Shown here piece by piece: positions 46,101-56,665 of a DNA stretch of 64,000 nt. Source of the stretch: Saxidomus purpurata (Eukaryota > Mollusca > Bivalvia > Venerida > Veneridae); NCBI GenBank assembly GCA_022818135.1, contig JAFMSR010000032.1, positions 413,779-477,778 on the forward strand. Direction: 5' to 3'. Numbering within the stretch: the first letter of the stretch is position 1; each line of letters opens with the position of its first letter. Both the position numbers and the translations under genes were made by a program. The notes beneath the pieces are model-generated. The model was not told where the DNA came from, searched no databases, and saw only the letters and a list, made by a program, of their open reading frames with translations.

Positions 46101-46630
46101 GTCTTATTTGACTACAACTATATAGTATTTCATCTGAGCCCGGAAAATTCTGTGTTATCAGGATAATACAGTTTATATGGACTCATTAATAGTTTGCTTC
46201 TACTTCGTTACTTATTACGCTGTATAAAACGTGTCGCACCGGAAGCCAGCCTATATACTTATAAGCAATACACGTACTATGTACACTTTTATTTAATTTT
46301 TTTATATCCTGGGTAAACTTTTAAAGTATATAAATACTGAACATATTCTTAATAGTTTGATAGTTTTATAGTGGCCCTAGAGGGGAGCCGTAAACGGAGG
46401 TCTACCTTTTAATACCATATTCTTAATCATATACCCAGGGTATATAAATTTTTGTTTTATGATATAATTGTCTAAATCGCAGGGTGCAATACACTGTTTA
46501 TATTTAGGGAGGATATAAACGCTAAGGTACCTGCTATGATAAGACTCCACAAATCATAAGCACTATCATCATTGTACATAATCATATTCATAATTGTTAA
46601 TAAATTGTTAATATAACCATCATAGACTTT
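43168..46630 (+). other. LINE-2 3' UTR, proximal part
   Basis: AT-rich noncoding sequence with only short ORFs. A TAGATCATGATCAGAGG...CTCTGATCAAC inverted pair lies near 43822-43883. A GATCATGATCTAC-like string also occurs in the LINE-1a 3' UTR (34748-34770). I saw no open frame or duplication that would mark a further nested element, but a diverged one could be missed. Confidence 0.5.
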
Positions 46631-46844
46631 TGCAGCTGGCTGCACAAGTATGGGCTCTTGTAATAGTGGAGCACACGATATCCTGAGCCCATACTAAGGT
46701 GAGATCCTCTTCTATATATTAACAAAGAGTGTCTCACCTCATAGTAGGTACCTTGATTTACAGAGCGGATACTGGGATTAATCAAATAAACATTCAATAA
46801 ATTTGAATGTAAGCAGATATGAGGAATATCCTAGATCTCATATC
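46631..46844 (+). ncRNA. Run of five perfect stem-loops in the LINE-2 3' UTR
   Basis: Consecutive inverted repeats: TGCAG/CTGCA (46631-46644); AGTATGGGCTC / GAGCCCATACT, 11 bp (46647-46657 with 46685-46695); AGGTGAGA / TCTCACCT, 8 bp with an inner CTCTT/AAGAG (46697-46739); ACATTCAA / TTGAATGT, 8 bp (46790-46810); GATATGAG / CTCATATC, 8 bp (46816-46844). Together they cover most of 214 bases. Stem-loops in LINE 3' UTRs can be recognised by the reverse transcriptase; a similar role is inferred. This is a structural element of the transposon RNA, not a separate RNA gene. Confidence 0.6.
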
Positions 46845-47548
46845 AGGCTTATAGTTACCCTGCGATGAACTTTTTAAAGTAGGAACAAATTTATCTTATT
46901 TTTATACAGATTTTTAGAAATTCTTAAAGAAATATGAAAAAAAAAATTATTTAAGTGGGAAAATAAAAATAATATATGCTTAACATAAATATAAGTATAT
47001 TTAATTATCAATAAGTTTTAATCCCTAGCCGACGTTACCATTCTAAGTTAAATTGGCTTGCTGTTGAGCCGACTTGTGAAAACGGATTGACCTACTTCAT
47101 GGAGTTGTATAATCTAAGGAACATCCAATCAAATATCGAGCACCTGTTTCTGCTCGTCCAATCAGAAGAAACCTTTATATCTTTTTCTCTTCTAGGTCAC
47201 CATTTTCGCATGTCGGCTCCAGCAGCTTGCCAGGACATCATATTAAGTAAATGAAAACATATTTAAACTCTACGCATTGTAACGAAAAAAATAAGTGGTC
47301 ACACTTATATGTTTCAACTAAAAACAAAAAAGTTATTTAAGAATAAGTAAAAATTCAATTAATTAAGTAATCAAAGAAAATTTTATAAGTATACTATAAT
47401 AACCCGAAGGGTTACATAAGACAACAACATATGTTTTTTAGATTACTGAATGGTAAAACATTTGGTTCTAGGTTATATATGTTAATATGGAGGCCCAGTC
47501 ATGAGGGCAGGCCACTTGACATATTAAAAATATTTAAGCACCTCCACA
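46845..47548 (+). other. LINE-2 3' UTR, distal part
   Basis: Noncoding. The segment 47090-47240 has CCAATCAAA and CCAATCAGAAG motifs. No gene. Confidence 0.4.
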
Positions 47549-47664
47549 CGTGGCAAAATAGCATCAATGCTATTACACTATTTAAGTATTGTAATAATTC
47601 ATAAGCCACGCTCGGTCATATGACAATGTCAAGTACCGAGGGTAAACAAATCCAATCAGTCAGT
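47549..47664 (+). other. LINE-2 3' terminal fold and tail
   Basis: Stem CGTGGC (47549-47554) pairs with GCCACG (47605-47610) and encloses the hairpin ATAGCAT-CA-ATGCTAT (47558-47573). CTCGGT/ACCGAG (47611-47616, 47635-47640), with an inner TGAC/GTCA, follows at once. After GGTAAACAAATCC comes AATCAGTCAGT, the repeated tail that merges with the target duplication. Such end folds are typical recognition sites for LINE reverse transcriptases. Confidence 0.6.
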
Positions 47665-47681
47665 CAGTCAGGTAAATTTCT
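47665..47681 (+). repeat. Right target-site duplication of LINE-2
   Basis: Second copy of CAGTCAGGTAAATTTCT. The CAGT at its start is microhomologous with the LINE-2 tail, so the left border of this copy is uncertain by a few bases. Confidence 0.9.
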
Positions 47682-47809
47682 CCTATTTCTGGCTTCAAAA
47701 TTTTAATTTTTAGGCATGACGGGAGACATGCCGGGGTCTCATCCAAATATTAAGCTAACATAAGTGCTCTTTTGGACGGACCTTGATAAAATTCTCATCA
47801 AATCAAATC
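47682..47809 (+). mobile_element. LINE-1a 3' end after the nested insertion
   Basis: Continues the 3' UTR from 35630: CCTATTTCTGGCTTC, then a hairpin GGCATG-ACGGGAGA-CATGCC near 47713-47732, ending TCATCAAATCAAATCA, a repeated-pentamer tail. It matches 50052-50187 in reverse complement with small indels. Confidence 0.85.
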
Positions 47810-47824
47810 AAATGGGGAAATATT
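47810..47824 (+). repeat. Right target-site duplication of LINE-1a
   Basis: Second copy of AAATGGGGAAATATT; the first is at 28399-28413, 19.4 kb to the left. Confidence 0.85.
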
Positions 47825-48188
47825 GCTGAGCCACAACAAAAACAAATTCAAACACTAAGTAGGTTATACTTAGCATCGAATATAACGAATAACGGAGACA
47901 TGGAGCTGCACGGTACCATGTAAATGAAAACAAATGTCGTAAAATTCTGTCGATGATCATGCCATATTAATCTGATGGAATATGCAATACGATTACGTTT
48001 TTTATTGTTATACATTTTTGTTAGATTGTTTATAGTCCCGGCCGACCGTGATATTTCTCCCCTGGTGAACTTGCCAAGACCCTAGTATGACAAAATAAAA
48101 TTGACAATTTAGGGAGTTTTGTTTTACCTGACTACAATACTCAGTCAGTTTTGATTATGATTGTTTAGCCAAACTGTGTAAAAGGGTC
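47825..48188. other. Host DNA right of LINE-1a
   Basis: No gene or known repeat. Confidence 0.4.
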
Positions 48189-49029
48189 TATGACAATACA
48201 TCGACAGACAACTCATCGACACGACAAATCACCGACACGACAATAGATCGACACGACAACTCATCTAAAATTACATCGACAACTCATCGACAAACTTCGA
48301 CAAAATTATTCTCCAAACATTATATGCATGGCATATCGGTGTGTTTGATGCCACGTTCTTAACTAAGATCAAAACAAAACTCACATGTACAATGTGCGTC
48401 GGCGTTTGTTCTTTGATCTCGTGACACCTGCAGCTTTATCTTTATGAATAAAAGAGGTTGAAGTACAAATAAATATTTCAGAAAAGGTTATTCATTCAAA
48501 TAAACAGTAGAACATTGTAACTGGAAAAACGTTGGCTTTGACAGTTGATGAAACAATTATTGACAAAAAAACCGGACATGCTGCAACGCCGCGATTTTCT
48601 TTAAATCAGATCATTTTGATTTAAATACAGAGCAATTGGAAATGTTAATTGATAAATTCTTTTAAATACTTTTTTCATTCACAACTCAGTCAGTGATGTC
48701 ACACAACTTGGATTTGCAAACAATGTAAAAACTGACTGGATTGAGTGACAATGCTAAGGGACCATTTAAAGCGGACTTTTAACGGAAATGAATATTTTAA
48801 ATCAACATGAAGATGATAAAAAATTTAAGTTCTTACAAAAAATAACTAAATACTTTTTGAAACATTGGCGACGATGTCTGACTCAACATAACCATTCAAA
48901 TAACCGCAGTGCGACAATAGACCGACGCGACATTTCGATGAGTTGTCTTTCGGTGAGTTGTCGTGTCGATCTATTGTCGTGTCGGCGATTTGTCGTGTCG
49001 ATGAGTTGTCTGTCGATGTATTGTCGTAT
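48189..49029. mobile_element. Foldback element with GACACGACAA-type arms
   Basis: Arms 48189-48262 and 48954-49029 are inverted copies with about three mismatches. Each arm is made of short CATCGACACGACAACTC-type blocks. Further related blocks extend inward (48268-48305; 48910-48955). The interior of about 600 bp has no ORF of note. The arms could fold into a stem of some 75 bp. Foldback or MITE status is inferred; no target duplication was recognised. Confidence 0.65.
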
Positions 49030-50037
49030 ACCGGTGTAAAATGCCAGTAGCCAAAAGATAGGTGTGCGAGCTTGCAGACCAGACACGCGTTGCCTGCGTA
49101 CATTGGAGCTTGAACCATTTTGCCTCGTGGTTTCTTTTTTTGGTGTTATAATGTAGTTACTTATAAAAAGACAGCCAAGTAATTCATGTATATCTTAATA
49201 TACAAGTTGACTTAAAGGCCTAATCTTACTTATTAAAATTTGAAATATAAAAAGTTTTATAAATGATGACAAGAGTAAATATTTATTGAAGAAAAATTTA
49301 CCGTAATATCCCTATTTGTTTATTTTGAGATAGATAACAATCAAGTGGCAGTTGTAATTATGTAAAATAAATTCAAAACAATTAACTTTATAAAAGAAAA
49401 ATTATTTGTTTCACTGATTAATTTATTCATACGCCATTAAGTTGACTATATGTAAACAAAGCAGTTTGTTTGCGATTGTCAACTTCAAGCTTGCCGGGCC
49501 CTATTCATTGTTCAACCATATCATGTCATTCGCATTTTCATACATCCTGCTTTTCTTAATCTCATACAATCCCTCTGTTCGCTAAATTTCTTTCACTTTT
49601 TTGTCAATTGTTTCTTCATATAATTATATATAAACTACTTTCTAAGTATATTTTTTATAATTTGTTAAATAATTATATATGTTATATCCTAAGAAATATA
49701 CCACTTATTCACTCGCCTTTCTCTCTGACATAATACTTTCACTATCTCTTTTTTATTTTTTGTTTCGTCTTTTTTGTTTGTTTGTAATGATCTAGAATGT
49801 ATCTACATGTATATATATTTTATTCTTATACACAAAATATCCCTTCAACATTTTTCAATTCATTAATTCATCATTCTCTTGTCTTCTTTCTTTCATTGTG
49901 CTATATATATATGTGGCTTGGATTTATAAAAGGAACCACTTTTACTAAAATAGATTCCTAAGTATATTGTATTCTTACAATTTCAATAGGTTCATTCTTA
50001 TATGTGAAGTTATAAATTCGTTAATATTATCACTATT
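49030..50037. other. Unassigned AT-rich sequence
   Basis: Poly-T and TATA-rich sequence with no gene. Confidence 0.4.
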
Positions 50038-50584
50038 ACCATTTAACTAGTTTGATTTGATTTGATTTGATGAGAATTTTATCAAGGTCCGTCCAAAAGA
50101 GCACTTATGTTAGCTTGATATTTGGATGAGACCCCGGCATGTCTCCCGTCATGCCTAAAAAATAAAATTTTGAAGCCAGAAAATAGGAGAAATTTACCTG
50201 ACTGCAATTTCCAGCCAGTATAGCCAAAGTTTGTATTTGATTGGTTACCAAATAGTAGGCCAATCACGGCGACCAATGAGATCTAAGTGTGATTGACCTA
50301 GTTTGTATGTCTGGATCGTGGTAGCCTAACAGTTTTTAGAAAATTTTGATACTAGATGTTATATGTGTTTGTTTTGTAAAGTAAAAATCCCCTTTAATAA
50401 AGTGTTGTCCTATTTTTATTTTGCTTAGCTTTTTGTGATGATAAAAAATTTAATTGTCCTGAATGATAGAATAAAATGTTGTCCGAAAAGATGGTTTTAC
50501 TTATTTGAACAAGTTAAAAAGTATGCATGAAAGTTTGACTTATGTTTCTACTCTGAAATTTTGAAAATATACCATTTAACTAGT
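50038..50584 (-). mobile_element. 5'-truncated LINE-1a copy (519 bp) with 14-bp target duplication
   Basis: The insert 50052-50570 equals, on the minus strand, the last part of the rejoined LINE-1a 3' UTR, ending in an (ATCAA)n tail. ACCATTTAACTAGT flanks it at 50038-50051 and 50571-50584. It passes uninterrupted through the site where LINE-2 sits in the larger copy. Truncation well inside the 3' UTR is typical of aborted target-primed reverse transcription. Confidence 0.9.
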
Positions 50585-52109
50585 CAAACAAATTAAGTAT
50601 TTAAAGCAGTAACGGCATTTCTCACCATGTGTTAATTACACGTTGTCACCGGCAATTAAAGTAAATCCATGAAAAACAAACAACAATCATTACGACACGT
50701 GTGAATTGGCATGGCAACATCTCACATTCGCTTTGACCCGCTACACCTTTGATCCGTCGGTGACTTTCGCACTTCGACTTAACGAGTTGACAATACATTG
50801 ATAGTTGATTGACGGGACCAAATATTCTTCCGGCACATCCGGAGTTAAAGTACATAAATTAAGAAGGAAATTTGACTTTAGAATTTCTTCGACTTAAACG
50901 GAATGTCGAAGTAAGCGAGTTTGAGATACTGAGGGTCAACTGTACATTACATAGATGCATATTTCAACGACAATGTTTACAGGGAAATACTACGTCTGCT
51001 GATGAGACTATTAAATATAATTATAATGCAGGTCTCTCTCCCTTTAAGCATTTTCGCAAATTGAACCTAGTTAACTTAATATATGAGGTAAATTCGCCGT
51101 CTACATTAGGCTATTAAGTGTAACCTTATTGGTAGCTTGCAATACATTGCAGCATGTGGCGAACAAAACATTGTAAGTTTGTTTCTGACGTGCTTAAGTA
51201 TATTCTTGTCATATCTTAAGTTTGTATTAACTAAGCGTAAAGCGCCTTTACAGGGGTATTAAGTTCATCAGATACATTGAATGGAATTGATATTATGTTT
51301 ACACGCGCACTTAAATTTGATTTAGGGCAAAGATAAAATTGCGTGCTTAGTCAAGTTACGCTTACATTTATTAATACAGGCATGGTTTGTTTACGTTTCA
51401 GCAGACTATAATTTGTAATAGAACGTTTTACTGGTGAAAGCCTACACCTGCCACCGACTACTATCATATCAAACAAAATATATTTAAACATTATTATTTG
51501 TAGGTCCTAAGACACGGATGTTCTAATTTTGTAACCTGATACATGTAACATTGTGAGTGACATAATTACGGTCGCACGTCCACAACGAATTGAGATGCAT
51601 GAGCAAATCTATACCTCAACACCCGACTAAAAGATACTAATGTACCATCTGTCAATGTATTTTATGAAAAAAATATAGTTTAAAGATTACAACCATTTCT
51701 TACTTTGCATAGTTAGACTGCAGTCAAATCTGTGAAAAATTAAGATAACTGGAATATATATATGAATTACTTTCTATTAGAATAAGCCGAAATATTAAGT
51801 ACCTTCAATAGGTATACAAGTTTATACGAGGTACCATCAAACATGCTTTACTTTTGAAAACATCCCTGTACGTTCATGCTGCGTTTGTATGTACATAGTT
51901 AGGGACATTTAATACGTCCGTTGTTTGTCATTAATATTGACCTTTTTCCTTTTATCATCTGCTTGAACATGTCAAGGGCATACGTCTGCATTTATGCACC
52001 TGTTAATAGACAACAAAAATACTTCTTTGTCAGACAAAATTGCAATAGAGAGGATAACAAATACTCGGTAATAGATTTAGATTCAATGTACACAAGAGGT
52101 TCATGCTGG
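50585..52109. other. Unassigned noncoding sequence
   Basis: No supported gene. AATTTCTTCGACTTAAACGGAATGTCGAAGTAAGCGAG near 50880 has a short TTCGACTT/AAGTCGAA-like inverted pattern that may be part of another repeat. Confidence 0.35.
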
Positions 52110-52895
52110 CCCTAGATTGCTCGCCTGCGTACAATGGTGATGACTTGGGGTTGGCCCTCAAATGTCCCAGTTTAAAATTTGACGTAGCGTTTAACATGGC
52201 AGACATTCTAACCAACTTTAAGGATGAGTGGGTGCAAAATGTGGCTTTTAAGGTTGTTCACAAACATTTTGTCTATTATTTTACCTTGGGGCCTAGTTTT
52301 TTTTATCCCAAGTTACCTATTATTGACCTGACCTAGACTTCATTCAAGACAAACATTCCGACTATTGTTCGTGGTAACTGTGTACAAACAGTAGTATCTA
52401 AAGTGTTCACAAGGATTTCTATGATTAAGTCTGATTACCTAGGTTTTGGACCTACGTAATCCAGTTTCAAAACTGACCTAGGGTTCATCAACATATATTC
52501 GGAATAATATTCAAGATGTTATGGTGTAAAATGTGGATTCTGTTAAAAAGTTATCTATTGTTTACCTTGGTAATCTAGTTTTAAACCACAGGTAGCCTAG
52601 ATTAGAACTTGACCTAGAACTCATCAAGAGAAACATTCGGTCTACATATTGGGTATCAAAAGTGACTTCTATAGTGTTAACAAAGTTTCCTTTGATTTCA
52701 TCGTGTGGCATAGTTTTTGTCTCCATGCAACCTTATTTCATACTAGGTTTAGCAATTATTGGGACAAGCATTCTAACCAATTTTCATGATGATTCGTGGT
52801 CAAATGTGGTCTCTAAAATGTTAAGTGTTTGGACGACAGACAACGGGCATCAGTCGATCAGAATAACTCACCTTGAGCATTTGCTCAGGTGAGGT
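52110..52895 (+). repeat. Family D array element, diverged
   Basis: Diverged units carry ACATTCTAACCAACTTT / ATTCTAACCAATTTTCATGATG and ACCTAGTTTT-like phrases. The right end has GGACGACAGACAACGGGCATC, then a terminal hairpin CTCACCTTGAGC-ATTT-GCTCAGGTGAG at 52867-52893. Closely related in plan to 59195-59957. Confidence 0.6.
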
Positions 52896-53041
52896 AAAAT
52901 ACAAATATTTTTCTTAATTAGAACATGACAAATGCACTTAAATCAAAACAATGGCATGCCAAACTTTAATTAAATCGTATTTATGATTTCTAATTGCTAT
53001 CAACTACATACAGCTGTAATAATTCAATTACTTAATCGCTG

Positions 53042-53243
53042 TTATCTCACATAGATTGAGGGTCATGGGTTCGAGCCCTGCTACCGACCATGTTTCTTTA
53101 TGTGAGAAAGTTGGCAGTTTCTTACGGAGGATAGGAGTCTAGTAATTGTTCGTCCTTGGAACGATGGTTAGGTAAACTGTCCGTCTGTTAAAATTACCAA
53201 AACACGGTTGGAACAGGCGTTAAACTCCTACAACAACAACAAT
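53042..53243 (+). mobile_element. tRNA-derived SINE-like unit (family S), 5'-clipped
   Basis: It begins within the head and keeps the B box (CATGGGTTCGAGCCCTGC). The body, GTTGGCAGTTTCTTACGGAGGATAGG, is shared with 12598-12834. It ends AAACTCCTACAACAACAACAA, a (CAA)n tail. The A box region is not recognisable. Confidence 0.6.
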
Positions 53244-54182
53244 GTAATTATTTTACGTTGTATTCGTTATTTTCTATTGCCAAAATCTGTTCAATAAGTA
53301 ATATATGTTACAAAGGAAACACGGATCTATTTCTATAGACTACTGCATTGGCACATAGAAGCTGTGTTAAGGACCACCTAAAACGATGCGTTTAAACAAA
53401 AATCCACGTCATCTTACACCAATTTAATCTGTAAAAATAGTGCACAGTAGTTATCTGTCACAAGTAATTTACCTTAACATTATGAATTAACTACTTATCG
53501 CAAGCCAATACTCTTTATATGGGGATATTCTCAAAATGTACGAAAAACTGTTTAACGAATTTATTCACGCATCTATCCGTCAGTACCAAACTAGATTTGA
53601 AAGACAACGTGTCTCTTGTGAAGTCTAAAACATCATAGTTAGGGAAAAATGAAAGGTAAAAGCCCTTTTAGCATTGAAATAACCCCTCTGCATATATGTC
53701 GATAAAATACTTTGCACAGTTAGCTAGGTATAGTAATCAAACGTCCGGGTGTCTTGTTTCTATAAATAAAAATTCTTTTTTTAGAATAGAAATTTTAAGG
53801 TTATTCCCCGATGAGTGTGCAAAAGCTTAGGTAATTTTCAATGAGTTTACACGGCTTTAATTTTGTATTACATAATGGAGCGCCGCGAGGTCTAGTGTTG
53901 AAAGGAAAAATATTTAGTTCAACGGGTACGTTTCCATGTTAGACTAAAACATTTTCGTGTTGAAAACGCCTGTTAGTGGCTATATTGTTTAATTTGTTCC
54001 AATAATGCATTATTTTGTCGACATCTTTAAACATCTGAACTGTTTGTGTTTACAATGTACGTGTAATTATATCTGATTGATATGTACACTTGTTACACCA
54101 ACATGCAGTTATGTCATAGTGATACGTACGTTATGTCAATTAATACGTCACCATGTTACAATATATGTTTAAGACGTTGACA
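53244..54182. other. Unassigned noncoding sequence
   Basis: No gene or matched repeat. Confidence 0.4.
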
Positions 54183-54910
54183 TGCATCATTAAATTAGTT
54201 TTAAAACATTTAGAAAACTTCTATGAATCCGCATTTTCTTTCAGTCACATTAACATTTCAATAACTTTGCGTACAACAATTTGCAGTAGGCTATGAAGCA
54301 GTTTTCTTGCATTTCGGGTTAAAGTTACTTAATATTCCGAAAGAATGTCATTAAATCAAAACATTTTTGTATGTTGCTTCCAAAACGTTTTCCGATTAAT
54401 AGATCATATAGGAGGTATACTTTTGAAGCTTTAAGTGGATACCGGAATGTTCATTCCATGTAGTCCATGTACACTTGTTTTACGTCTACTTGTTGACATA
54501 CAATTAAACAAGACGTCTAAATCATGTCGACTTGATGTCTATCAATGCGACGTGTTGGTCAAATTTTAGACAGCATGGTTAGGGTAAGGAGTCCCTAACC
54601 ATAACCCAGCATGTTGTCGTCATCGTTTGATAAACATGTTCTCCAGTAACATGAAATAATGTTTTGTTGTCCAAACGTTGTCTTGACCGACATGTCGCAA
54701 TAAAGTCGACATGATTTAGACGACTCATTTATTTGTATGTAAACAAGTAGACATAAAACAGGTGCACTTGGACTACATTAAGTGATAATTCCGGTGTCCA
54801 CTTAAAAGCTCCATACCTTTGAGACATAATTTTCCCACTGTATGATATCGCCTGAAAGACAGTGTTCAGTCCATAGGCATAGTTTTACGATACCCCTATT
54901 TCTAAGCTTC
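54183..54910 (+). repeat. Foldback-family repeat with internal inverted repeat
   Basis: The inner arms, about 54436-54540 and 54707-54825, are imperfect reverse complements (CATGTACACTTGTTTTACGTC against GACATAAAACAGGTGCAC). They flank a core with GGTTAGGGTAAGGAGTCCCTAACC, itself a hairpin. The whole matches 22139-22635 in the opposite orientation. No ORF. Likely a non-autonomous foldback element. Confidence 0.65.
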
Positions 54911-55549
54911 AGCACTTAATATAATTACCCTGAATTGTTTACATCTTAACTTGCATGATTTTTTCTATTATTTTGAACTGTTTCTTTATCCTGATATAAA
55001 ACACTTGTAAATCAATTTTGTAACACACTAACGTTGAAACGTCGTTTTAGTTTAGTTACGTCATTTAAATTCACAAAATAAGGGGCGACTTCAATCACCA
55101 ACCATAGTCACCGTAGTTTAACCAAAGTGCGATCGAATTGAGTCTGGTTAGCCTAAAATGACGTAATCTGGTTCCTTTAGTTGAACCAGGCAATTGGTGA
55201 TAAGGCCAGTACAAACATGGCGTCGAAGTGGGTGTTAGTGCTGTCGTCACACTGCAGTTTCGTCTAACTGAATTAAATAGTAAACTGGGAGTGTTTTCGT
55301 CTTAAGAAGTTAATAGTAGCACAACAGGTGGTAAAAAAATGAGCGTAAACAACATTTTCAGAATAGGCATCGCTCACCTTTAATTCCGCGATATTTACTA
55401 AACCAAACACAGACAGAGAGTACGTTTGATCAACTCGTCAACCAGACATGCGCATTTGAAACTCCGATACCGAACCATGGTTAGTAATCCAAGTCGCTCA
55501 AGGTATATGCAGTCGGAAAATCGAACGGTGTTTTAATCATTGCCATTTA
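54911..55549. other. Unassigned sequence with a CpG-bearing patch
   Basis: 55080-55270 is less AT-rich than its surroundings, with AACCATAGTCACC and a 16-codon ORF from an ATGGCG at 55218. No splice site was found that would make it an exon with confidence. Confidence 0.35.
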
Positions 55550-55636
55550 ACAGTCTGGTACTGGGCCTTCTCAGGAACAATTGTTAGATAAACTGCACAC
55601 CTGACTAGGACGGGTTAAAAACTCCTACAAAAACAA
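55550..55636 (+). mobile_element. Family S SINE 3' fragment
   Basis: CAGTCTGGTACTGGGCCTTC, then AGATAAACTGCACACCTGAC and GGTTAAAAACTCCTACAAAAA match the 3' part of the family S units at 53150-53243. Confidence 0.5.
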
Positions 55637-55734
55637 GTTAGAATTTGGTTAACTGATTGAGTTATTTTGACATTTGCAATCAAATATACGGTTTTTAATA
55701 TCGCCGTTTAAATGTATGCGATGCCATTAAAAAC

Positions 55735-56665
55735 GGTATATATAATCGCAAATGTCAAACTAGACCTATCACTTAATGTGATTAATACCTCTGAAAGACT
55801 GCTTTATAAACTGATGAAGTTCGTAGTTAATGAATACTTTGAAAAAAACGGAAAATAGAGATATTGTTCTTGGCAATAACTCTGTAATTTGTCAAGATAG
55901 AGTTATGGTTCTTGTACACTGCACTTCCTCTCATTGTGCTTGTACATTGTATGAAGTTGTATTGAATTCCAACTAGTAGTTTTCAAGTTATGCTCCGGAC
56001 AAGGAAAAGTAACAAAGGGCAATGACTCTGTTATAAGTCAAAATAGAGTTATGGTTCCTGTACACTGCACTTCCTCTCAATGTACTTGACCATTGAATGA
56101 AGTTGTATTGAATTCCAACCTGTAGTTTTCAAGTTATGCTCCGGACAATGAAAAATAACAAAGGGCAATGACTCTGTTATCACTCAAGATAGAGTTATGG
56201 TTCATGTACACTGCACTTCCTCTCAATGTACTTGACCACTGTATGAAGTTGTATTGAATTCCAAGCTGTAGTTTTCAAGTTATGCTCCGGACAAGGAAAA
56301 ATAACAAAAGGCAATAACTCTGGAATAAGTCAAGATGGAGTTATGGTTCCTATGCACTGCACTTCCTCTCAATGTACTTGACCATATTGTATGAAGTTGT
56401 ATTGAATTCCAATCAGTAGTTTTCAAGTTATGCTCCGGACAATAAAAAGTAAAAAAGGGCAATAACCGTGTAATTAGTCAAGATGGAGTTATGGTTCTTG
56501 TGTACTGCACTTCCTCTCAATGTCTTTGACCATTGTATGAAGTTGTATTGAATTCCAACCAGTAGTTTTCAAGTTATGCTATGCAACAGACCGCCTGACC
56601 GCCCGACCGACCAACCACCGGGTGACTCGTATATACCCCCCTAAAATTGTTTCGGGGAAATAATT
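55735..56665 (-). repeat. Family B element (minus), five units of about 146 bp
   Basis: Unit starts (GGCAATAACTCTG or GGCAATGACTCTG, with one AACCGTG variant) lie at about 55872, 56018, 56164, 56310 and 56458, a very regular 146-148 bp period. Each unit contains GAGTTATGGTTC, CACTGCACTTCCTCTCA and TTTTCAAGTTATGCTCCGGAC. The element's tail lies at 55755-55830 and its head (CCGACCGACCAACCACCGGG and TATATACCCCCCTAAAATTG) at 56590-56660. Compared with 8514-8997 it has gained units. No coding content. Confidence 0.85.

Larger units (their letters stand above)
35631..47664 (+). mobile_element. LINE-2, about 12-kb RNase H-bearing non-LTR retrotransposon nested in LINE-1a
   Basis: Everything between the two 17-bp duplications: 5' UTR with GCCCAGCTACG repeats, ORF1 (three zinc knuckles), an 0.9-kb spacer, ORF2 (endonuclease, reverse transcriptase with FADD, RNase H), and a 4.5-kb 3' UTR ending in hairpins and a (CAGT)n-type tail. 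The order equals that of I-superfamily elements, but the length is well above the 5-7 kb I would expect. Either it is a giant member or older insertions lie inside its UTRs. It looks 5'-complete or nearly so, since ORF1 and a long leader are present. ORF1 is nearly intact while ORF2 carries at least four lesions. Confidence 0.85.

Noticed and set aside
55218..55268. First exon starting ATGGCG with a signal-peptide-like start
   Set aside because: The frame stops after 16 codons and no convincing donor precedes the stop. Left as a note only.
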